Source: Phycisphaerae bacterium (GTDB taxonomy: Bacteria > Planctomycetota > Phycisphaerae > Phycisphaerales > SM1A02). Taken from it: a DNA stretch of 5,146 nucleotides. The stretch lies in the NCBI GenBank assembly GCA_016873375.1, contig VGXJ01000149.1, positions 1-5,146 on the forward strand, read 5' to 3'. Under the pieces are notes generated by a model. The model was not told the origin of the DNA. It did no database searches and saw nothing but the letters and a program-made list of their open reading frames with translations. Below, piece after piece: positions 1 to 3,431 of this stretch (positions within the stretch are counted from its first letter, which is position 1; each line of letters opens with the position of its first letter). A program made the position numbers and the translations under genes.

Positions 1-260
1 TGCACGGCTGCCGAGGTGTTGCGCTGCACGCCAAGGACATCAAGCCGGCGGGCCAGTTCTTCGCTGGTGCTTTGCTCAGTGCCACGCAGGAGCAACTCGG
101 CACACATGGCGCTCTCGCCTTCGCCTGCGGCCCCCGCAGGATCACCGGCCGTGCCGACAGGAGAGAGCCACGCCACGCTCACGCTAGACATCGATGGCAT
201 GCGCTCCGAGAGCAACCATGCACCGCATGCCAATTGGGTCGATCGGAAGATCGCCGTCAT
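1..260 (-). CDS. M16 (insulinase-like) peptidase family protein, N-terminal part, truncated by the window edge
   Basis: The frame starts at ATG 260-258 and stays open to base 1, giving 86 residues of a protein normally about 400 or more long. The pattern is that of an M16 N-terminal domain. It has an opening QLACGAWLLSERMPSMSSV like the family's 'L.NG..ll.E.mp..rSv', then WLSPVG (31-36), a GDPAG turn, AELLLRGT (54-61), and LDVLG (73-77). The start is fixed because this similarity begins at residue 9 and the ATG overlaps the dapB stop codon (ATGA), so the genes are probably co-translated. In active M16 enzymes the segment before the RGT/KGT carries HxxEH. Here the aligned residues 51-55 read AMCAE, so this copy probably cannot bind zinc. 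Many M16 proteins are non-catalytic partners of an active subunit; that role here is inferred. Substrate unknown. Family assignment fairly sure; the rest of the protein is unseen. Confidence 0.75.
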   Translation of the reverse strand, partial: MTAIFRSTQLACGAWLLSERMPSMSSVSVAWLSPVGTAGDPAGAAGEGESAMCAELLLRGTEQSTSEELARRLDVLGVQRNTSAAV

Positions 261-979
261 CGTGGTGCTCCTGTCTGGTGGCCAAGCCGGTCGTCGAGCC
301 AGTCATCCATCGTCACAAGTCCCGCCGGGTGGCCGTGGAGCCAACGAGCCAGGCGCAAGGCCCCGACCGCAAAGAGCTGCCGGCTCACAGCGTCGTGCTC
401 GATGCGGATCGTCTCAAACGGGCCAGCGAACTGCACTGAGTGTGCACCGATCGTGTCCCCAGCCCGGATGCTGTGGATGCGCGATGGGGCAAATGGCAGA
501 CCAGAGCCGGCAGCGACGGCCTCGGCAAGGGCCAATGCCGTGCCGGACGGAGCATCGACCTTTCGATCGTGATGATGCTCGATGAGGTCGACTGCGTACT
601 CGGATCCCAGCAAGCGGGCGGCATCGCGACAGAGCCGGCGGGCCACTGCGACGCCCAAAGAGGTGTTCGGGGCGACCATCACGCAGATTTTTTTTGAGGC
701 CTCCCGGACCGCACCACGGGCCTCGTCGTCGAGCCCGGTCGTGCAGGACAGCAGTGCTGCGCCGCAGTCGGTCGCCAGCCGTGCCGCGCGGATCGCGCCT
801 TGCGAGCTGCTGAAGTCGATCACGCAGTCGATCGCTGCAACCGCTTGCGAATCCGTGGTTTTGGCGTCGACCTCAAGCATGGATCGGCACCGAAACGATG
901 GATCCATCGCTGCGTCGATGACCGCACGACCCATGCGACCGGATGCTCCGACGACGGCGATGGTGGTGGTGGTGTGCAT
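257..979 (-). CDS. dapB: 4-hydroxy-tetrahydrodipicolinate reductase (DapB)
   Basis: This cytosolic enzyme reduces 4-hydroxy-tetrahydrodipicolinate to tetrahydrodipicolinate with NAD(P)H, the second step of the diaminopimelate/lysine branch from aspartate semialdehyde. Seen in the 240-residue product: the dinucleotide-binding loop GASGRMG (11-17), VIDFSS (53-58), the TTG loop (80-82), APNTSLGV (103-110), and the family signature EHHHDRKVDAPSGTA (134-148). By alignment with E. coli DapB, the catalytic His is H136 and the substrate-binding Lys is K140. The C-terminal AGDTIGAHSVQF and WLHGHPAGL blocks also fit. It is shorter than the roughly 270 residues of E. coli DapB, because only about 36 residues separate GASGRMG from VIDFS. 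No clear Shine-Dalgarno site precedes ATG 979. Its TGA stop overlaps the ATG of the downstream M16 gene, so the two form an operon. An 8-A run lies inside the gene (bases 688-695). Confidence 0.96.
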   Translation of the reverse strand: MHTTTTIAVVGASGRMGRAVIDAAMDPSFRCRSMLEVDAKTTDSQAVAAIDCVIDFSSSQGAIRAARLATDCGAALLSCTTGLDDEARGAVREASKKICVMVAPNTSLGVAVARRLCRDAARLLGSEYAVDLIEHHHDRKVDAPSGTALALAEAVAAGSGLPFAPSRIHSIRAGDTIGAHSVQFAGPFETIRIEHDAVSRQLFAVGALRLARWLHGHPAGLVTMDDWLDDRLGHQTGAPR

Positions 980-1019
980 CGTGTTCGTCGTCGAGGGTGA
1001 GTGCTGTCAAGGCCTGTCA

Positions 1020-1046
1020 TGAACCAAAATCGACAATTTTGGATCA
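1020..1046. repeat. AT-rich inverted repeat upstream of dapB
   Basis: CCAAAAT (1024-1030) and ATTTTGG (1036-1042) form a perfect 7-bp stem around a CGACA loop. After one A-A mismatch on each side the pairing continues for three more base pairs (TGA/TCA). The repeat is clearly AT-richer than its surroundings and lies in the region between two divergent genes. It has no T-tract and so is a poor intrinsic terminator. An operator or a leader hairpin for dapB is possible but unproven. Confidence 0.5.
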
Positions 1047-1052
1047 AGCCCC

Positions 1053-1081
1053 TTTCCAACTCCCGTCGATAACGGTACAAC
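1053..1081 (+). promoter_or_regulatory. Candidate sigma-70-like promoter for the Lys-rich peptide gene
   Basis: TTTCCA (1053-1058) and TACAAC (1076-1081) each match four of six consensus bases (TTGACA and TATAAT) and are 17 bp apart. Transcription would start near 1088, leaving a leader of about 70 nt before ATG 1161. The only support is position and weak consensus match. Confidence 0.35.
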
Positions 1082-1147
1082 ATGTGCGGTCACCGAGGTA
1101 ACGCTGCGCGCCTCGACTGGCTCTCCGACCCGAAGCGTAGCCAACAT

Positions 1148-1151
1148 GGAG
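1148..1151 (+). promoter_or_regulatory. Shine-Dalgarno site deciding the micro-protein start
   Basis: GGAG lies 9 nt before ATG 1161. It favours that start over the in-frame ATG at 1146, which has only a weak purine stretch upstream. Confidence 0.5.
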
Positions 1152-1160
1152 CCCATCACC

Positions 1161-1223
1161 ATGGCAAAGAAGAAGAAGGCCGCTAAGAAGGCCGCGAAGA
1201 AGACCGCCAAGAAGTCGAAGTAA
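1161..1223 (+). CDS. Lys/Ala-rich 20-residue micro-protein (histone H1-tail-like)
   Basis: The frame encodes MAKKKK, then AAKK, AAKK, TAKK, then SK and a TAA stop: ten lysines and six alanines in twenty residues. The three middle units correspond to tandem 12-bp repeats at 1179-1190, 1191-1202 and 1203-1214. The third base varies between units (GCT/GCG/GCC) while the amino acids stay nearly fixed, which suggests selection on protein. A GGAG site precedes the ATG and a strong terminator follows 22 nt after the stop, so it looks like a self-contained, expressed unit. An upstream ATG at 1146 would add five residues (MEPIT). The composition resembles the Lys/Ala tails of H1-like and HupB-like DNA-binding proteins, so nucleic-acid or polyanion binding is a reasonable guess. 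The function is not established, and a peptide this short may be unannotated elsewhere. Confidence 0.6.
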   Translation: MAKKKKAAKKAAKKTAKKSK

Positions 1224-1244
1224 TTCGGCGGTTGGTCAAGCAAT

Positions 1245-1283
1245 ACACCAAGGGCCGGCCTCGAGCCGGCTCTCGGTGTTTTT
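1245..1283 (+). terminator. Rho-independent terminator after the Lys-rich peptide gene
   Basis: Arms ACACCAAGGGCCGGC (1245-1259) and GCCGGCTCTCGGTGT (1265-1279) pair over 15 positions, with one A-C mismatch and one G-U wobble, around a CTCGA loop. The last T of the stem and the next four bases form a five-T tract (1279-1283). This is the clearest terminator in the window. It isolates the micro-gene from the ferredoxin gene. Confidence 0.9.
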
Positions 1284-1292
1284 GTGGCGCAC

Positions 1293-1298
1293 TACACT
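1293..1298 (+). promoter_or_regulatory. Candidate -10 element for the ferredoxin gene
   Basis: TACACT lies just after the upstream terminator and 31 nt before ATG 1330, where a promoter is needed. It resembles the TACA-type hexamers before other plus-strand genes here. No recognisable -35 element was found. Confidence 0.3.
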
Positions 1299-1329
1299 TC
1301 AGGCCACTCGTTCCCCCACGCCAACGACC

Positions 1330-1590
1330 ATGCCACATGTCATCGCCGAACCGTGCATAGCGACCAAGGACGCCAGTTGCGTCGAGGTCTGCCCTGTTGA
1401 CTGCATCCATCCCACCAAGGCCGAGGGCTCGTTCGCGGGAGCCACGCAGCTCTACATCGACCCAGGCACCTGCATCGACTGCGGGTTGTGCGTGGACGAG
1501 TGCCCTGTGCGGGCGATCTTCCCCCAGGATGACCTGCCTGAGGAGTGGAAGAAGTACATTCAGATCAACGCCGATCACTACGCGAAGTGA
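1330..1590 (+). CDS. Ferredoxin, seven-iron (3Fe-4S/4Fe-4S) FdxA-like
   Basis: This is a small cytosolic electron carrier of 86 residues. The first cluster segment reads CIATKDASCVEVCPVDC, with cysteines 9, 17, 21 and 25. The second reads CIDCGLCVDECP, with cysteines 48, 51, 54 and 58. By analogy with Azotobacter FdI and mycobacterial FdxA, C9, C17 and C58 should hold a 3Fe-4S cluster, and C21, C48, C51 and C54 a 4Fe-4S cluster. The free cysteine of the FdI CxxC is a Thr (T12), as expected for the seven-iron type. The N-terminal VIAEPC and C-terminal DDLPEEWKKY also match this family. The frame stays open upstream to 1276, but that part overlaps the terminator, so the start is ATG 1330; no Shine-Dalgarno site is visible. 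It is a single gene, and its redox partner cannot be told from its neighbours. Confidence 0.93.
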   Translation: MPHVIAEPCIATKDASCVEVCPVDCIHPTKAEGSFAGATQLYIDPGTCIDCGLCVDECPVRAIFPQDDLPEEWKKYIQINADHYAK

Positions 1591-1601
1591 TCCCGCTTGT
1601 G

Positions 1602-1634
1602 TGATCCGGCTCTGTTGACCCAGTGAGCCGATCA
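1602..1634. repeat. Stem-loop downstream of the ferredoxin gene
   Basis: TGATCCGGCTC (1602-1612) pairs with GAGCCGATCA (1625-1634) over 10 bp with one bulged C and a 12-nt loop. It lies 11 nt after the ferredoxin stop. No T-tract follows on either strand, so termination by this hairpin alone is uncertain. It may protect the 3' end of the mRNA. Confidence 0.4.
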
Positions 1635-1654
1635 GGACGCGCCTCACAGCATGT

Positions 1655-1694
1655 CCAACGGCCCGTTGGCCACGCATTCCGTCGTTTCACGACG
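1655..1694. repeat. Two short perfect hairpins between convergent genes
   Basis: CCAACGG-C-CCGTTGG (1655-1669) is a perfect inverted repeat about one central base. CGTCGT-TTC-ACGACG (1680-1694) is a 6-bp stem with a 3-nt loop. Together with the stem-loop at 1602-1634 they fill most of the gap between the ferredoxin gene and the oppositely directed gene ending at 1723. They could stop transcription from both sides, but neither has a T-tract. Confidence 0.4.
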
Positions 1695-1722
1695 AGTTCC
1701 GGTCAATCCGTGCTCTGGCCGC

Positions 1723-2115
1723 TCACTCGTCGTCAGCGGCTTCCTTGTTCACGCCGCTTGAGGCATCGTGGCGTTCGGTCCAGTCCTCACAGCGACCGCC
1801 CAAGTTGATCTCCATGGGCATGGTCTTCCGGTAGCCGAGTTTTCGGGCTACCTCAAGCACATCGGTCCAGCTCGGGAATGGCTTGCCATTGACCCGCTTG
1901 AAGGCGTCGATGGCCATCAGCCACATGTATTGCTCACGGCTCATCTCGCCTTCCTCGGCGCTCCGAATGAAGTCAGTGAGCCGACGGCCTGGGCCACGGC
2001 GGCGCTCAAGGTTGGTCGGTGATGCTGGTGTGACGTCGCGGCGATCCTCGCCACTGCGCCGTTCCTGCATGCCGTAGCTGGGCTCGGGCTTGGCTGGGTC
2101 GTACGAGTCGCTCAT
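1723..2115 (-). CDS. Conserved-looking hypothetical protein with two RRxGxxRR motifs
   Basis: I do not recognise a named family with certainty. The 130-residue product is hydrophilic with no membrane segment, so it is probably cytosolic. The N-terminal third holds two similar basic blocks, ERRSGEDRR (18-26) and ERRRGPGRR (37-45), then LTDFIRSAEEGEMSREQYMWLMAIDAFKRVNG (46-77), which looks helical. PFPSWTDVLEVARKLGYRKT (79-98) resembles a small folded helical unit, and the C-terminus is acidic and flexible. I recall similar architectures in planctomycete genomes, but that is memory only. The start is ATG 2115 because GGAGG stands 8 nt upstream; an in-frame GTG at 2130 would include that site in the coding region. 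It is divergent from the membrane-protein gene at 2179 and convergent with the ferredoxin gene. The basic repeats could contact nucleic acid or another protein; no function is claimed. Confidence 0.85.
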   Translation of the reverse strand: MSDSYDPAKPEPSYGMQERRSGEDRRDVTPASPTNLERRRGPGRRLTDFIRSAEEGEMSREQYMWLMAIDAFKRVNGKPFPSWTDVLEVARKLGYRKTMPMEINLGGRCEDWTERHDASSGVNKEAADDE

Positions 2116-2123
2116 GGTGGGGT

Positions 2124-2128
2124 CCTCC
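2124..2128 (-). promoter_or_regulatory. Shine-Dalgarno site fixing the start at 2115
   Basis: GGAGG on the minus strand ends 8 nt before ATG 2115. It overlaps the region just downstream of an alternative GTG (2130), which argues against that longer start. Confidence 0.7.
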
Positions 2129-2154
2129 ACGCCGGAAGACTCCGCGCGCTTCCC

Positions 2155-2174
2155 TACACTCTACAGTGCGGCAC
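2155..2174 (+). promoter_or_regulatory. Candidate -10 elements and palindrome before the TM2-like gene
   Basis: Two -10-like hexamers, TACACT (2155-2160) and TACAGT (2162-2167), lie within 25 nt of ATG 2179. The second runs into GTGCGGCAC (2166-2174), an inverted repeat about one central G. Either would give a very short leader, consistent with the lack of a Shine-Dalgarno site. No good -35 element is visible. A similar arrangement stands before the lemA-family gene (4958-4973). Confidence 0.35.
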
Positions 2175-2178
2175 TCCC

Positions 2179-2646
2179 ATGAGCACCATGCCTGACGAGG
2201 ATGGACTGAACTGGTTCGAGGCAGCCCTAGGCTGGCTCCTCCCGGGCTATGGGCTCATTCGACTTGGCCATCGGCGCCGTGGTGCCTGGGCCATGGCCGC
2301 CGTGATTGGCCTGTTTTTCTCGGGTCTCGCGATTGGCGGCCTCGACTCAGTCGATCGACGCGAGGATGGACTCTGGTTTGTCATGCAGGCTGGGGCGGGT
2401 CCGGTCGCGTTCGCTGCAGACTGGGGCAACACGCGGCTCATCAAGGCTGGGCAGTACGGGCGGTTGGTCGAAACGCCTCCGTCGCGGCTCATCGACCGTG
2501 GTGCGCAGCCCCGAGTCAGCACGCTCAAATCCATTACGTATTCCAATGAAATCGGCACCCTCTTCAGTGCGTTGGCTGGGCTGCTGAATGTGTCGTTGGT
2601 CCTGGACACGCTCCAGCGGCGTCGGACCGAGGAGGCGGGGTCATGA
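2179..2646 (+). CDS. TM2-like/DUF6677-type membrane protein
   Basis: The 155-residue product looks like an inner-membrane protein of unknown function. The N-terminal segment LGWLLPGYGLIRLGHRRRG (17-35) has the TM2-domain pattern 'lgw.lPG.G..rlG...rG', with a helix, a basic turn and a second helix (36-54). A third hydrophobic stretch lies around 64-80. A loop with NTRLIKAGQYGRLVE follows, then a C-terminal NEIGTLFSALAGLLNVSLVLD helix (123-143) and a basic tail. I associate the combination with the planctomycete family named DUF6677; this is from memory. ATG 2179 is chosen, with ATG 2188 as an alternative; neither has a Shine-Dalgarno site. The stop overlaps the start of the next gene (ATGA), so the two genes are co-translated and their products may work together. 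Confidence 0.85.
   Translation: MSTMPDEDGLNWFEAALGWLLPGYGLIRLGHRRRGAWAMAAVIGLFFSGLAIGGLDSVDRREDGLWFVMQAGAGPVAFAADWGNTRLIKAGQYGRLVETPPSRLIDRGAQPRVSTLKSITYSNEIGTLFSALAGLLNVSLVLDTLQRRRTEEAGS
2629..2635 (+). promoter_or_regulatory. Shine-Dalgarno site inside the upstream gene, for the 81-residue protein
   Basis: GAGGAGG ends 7 nt before ATG 2643, within the last codons of the preceding gene. It supports independent or coupled initiation of the short gene, which might otherwise be doubted. Confidence 0.65.
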
Positions 2647-2888
2647 TGGGCCTTGCGTGGATACCGTTCCTCGAGCCGGTACACCTCGGCAAGCTCTGGT
2701 GGCTGCTGATCGTGCCGCTGTGCTTCGGCATCGCGATCGTCTATCGCGCCGTCAAGGCGCCATCGATGGATCGTTTCCTGCCGGGCGTGCTCAGGCTCAC
2801 CGCCAACATCCTCGGGGTGATGGTGCTCCTCGCCGCGCTCGTCTTCGTGGTGGTCTACGGCGCGCTGCCGCTCTTGCCATCTGACTGA
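2643..2888 (+). CDS. Small two-helix membrane protein of unknown function
   Basis: The 81-residue product has two clear hydrophobic segments, about residues 17-34 (KLWWLLIVPLCFGIAIVY) and 50-75. They are joined by a short loop, RAVKAPSMDRFLPG, whose basic residues suggest it faces the cytoplasm. No catalytic motif is visible and I cannot name the family. The gene is real on three grounds: a strong Shine-Dalgarno site, an ATGA overlap with the upstream TM2-like gene, and a membrane-protein composition. ATG 2646 is a possible second start directly after the first. The last 34 bp overlap the 3' end of the convergent gene on the other strand. A partnership with the upstream membrane protein is inferred from coupling only. 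Confidence 0.8.
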   Translation: MMGLAWIPFLEPVHLGKLWWLLIVPLCFGIAIVYRAVKAPSMDRFLPGVLRLTANILGVMVLLAALVFVVVYGALPLLPSD

Positions 2889-3424
2889 CGCTTCGCCAGC
2901 ACGACCAGGGCCATGGGTGCGGCGATCGTGAGCCAGCAGACGATCACTCCCATGCCGCTCATCCAGCTCTGGACGGCTGCGCCGTCCGCCGAGCCGCCCC
3001 ACTCGCGCGTGGCACGACGAAGTGATGCACACGGCTCTTCGTTCTCGGTAATCGGCGGGAAGAAGTGCTCTGTGTCGGTGGCAACCCATTGACAGAACGA
3101 CCAACGGACCGGCCAGCCAAGGGCGATCGTCCCGACCCGACGCTCCAAGGCGGATTCTGGAACGATGGGCAGATCGAGCCAGCCTGGAAGGTCAGGGTCA
3201 ACTCCTTGATCAGGTGCAGCATCCTCGACTTCGAGATTGATCCAGTCGACGCCCGGGCTCGAGGCACCATTGGTCACCCAAAGGCTTCCCTGTGCGATCA
3301 CTGCCTTGGTGAAGGTGGGCGTGCATCGATCGACCTGCGATCCAAAGATCATGGGTTGTGCGGCGACACCCCCTGCCGCAATGAGTGCAATCACGATCAA
3401 CTTGGACCGACGGGTCATCGCCAT
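2855..3424 (-). CDS. Hypothetical bitopic envelope protein with N- and C-terminal membrane segments
   Basis: I do not recognise a named family. The 189-residue product begins MAMTRRSKLIVIALIAAGGVAA, a basic start followed by a hydrophobic segment (9-22) that could be an anchor or signal sequence. A polar middle part follows with cysteines 34, 111 and 132, the block RVGTIALGWPVRWSF (96-110), and tryptophan-rich patches. A second membrane segment (159-177) precedes a short basic tail. The middle part therefore probably sits outside the cytoplasm, where the cysteines could pair. ATG 3424 is chosen because it lies 7 nt after the helicase stop; the frame is open to 3457 but that would overlap the helicase, and ATG 3418 is also possible. 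Shine-Dalgarno support is weak. It is probably co-transcribed with the helicase, without an obvious functional link. Confidence 0.8.
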   Translation of the reverse strand: MAMTRRSKLIVIALIAAGGVAAQPMIFGSQVDRCTPTFTKAVIAQGSLWVTNGASSPGVDWINLEVEDAAPDQGVDPDLPGWLDLPIVPESALERRVGTIALGWPVRWSFCQWVATDTEHFFPPITENEEPCASLRRATREWGGSADGAAVQSWMSGMGVIVCWLTIAAPMALVVLAKRQSDGKSGSAP

Positions 3425-3431
3425 GGTGTGC

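Larger units (their letters stand above)
980..1145. other. Divergent intergenic region between dapB and the Lys-rich peptide gene
   Basis: This stretch separates minus-strand dapB from the plus-strand micro-gene. It holds an AT-rich inverted repeat (1020-1046) and a candidate plus-strand promoter (1053-1081). No supported coding frame was found; the minus-strand frame across it is the complement of the Lys-rich gene. Confidence 0.6.

Noticed and set aside
16..585. 189-codon and overlapping frames on the plus strand
   Set aside because: They are antisense to the M16 gene and dapB, both of which have family motifs in the minus frame; products are Arg/Ser/Pro-rich.
1005..1010. TTGACA on the minus strand as the -35 of dapB
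   Set aside because: The hexamer is perfect, but no -10 hexamer follows at 16-18 bp, and the transcript would start at or inside the dapB start codon.
1179..1214. Tandem 12-bp repeats as a CRISPR or other non-coding repeat array
   Set aside because: The units are contiguous without spacers and are explained by the AAKK coding repeats.
1007..1243. 78-codon minus frame rich in Phe/Ala (AVFFAAFLAAFFFF), looking like a membrane helix
   Set aside because: The Phe/Ala pattern is simply the complement of the AAG/GCC-rich Lys/Ala gene. The plus strand has the ribosome-binding site and terminator.
1276..1329. N-terminal extension of the ferredoxin to ATG 1276
   Set aside because: It begins inside the terminator hairpin, and the family's conserved N-terminus starts at ATG 1330.
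1183..1677. 164-codon frame on the minus strand
   Set aside because: It lies antisense to the ferredoxin gene and crosses the terminator; the cysteine motifs show the plus frame is real.
2247..3104. 285-codon open frame on the minus strand
   Set aside because: It is antisense to the TM2-like and 81-residue membrane genes, and its product is Arg/His-rich low-complexity with no recognisable domain, typical of GC-rich antisense frames.
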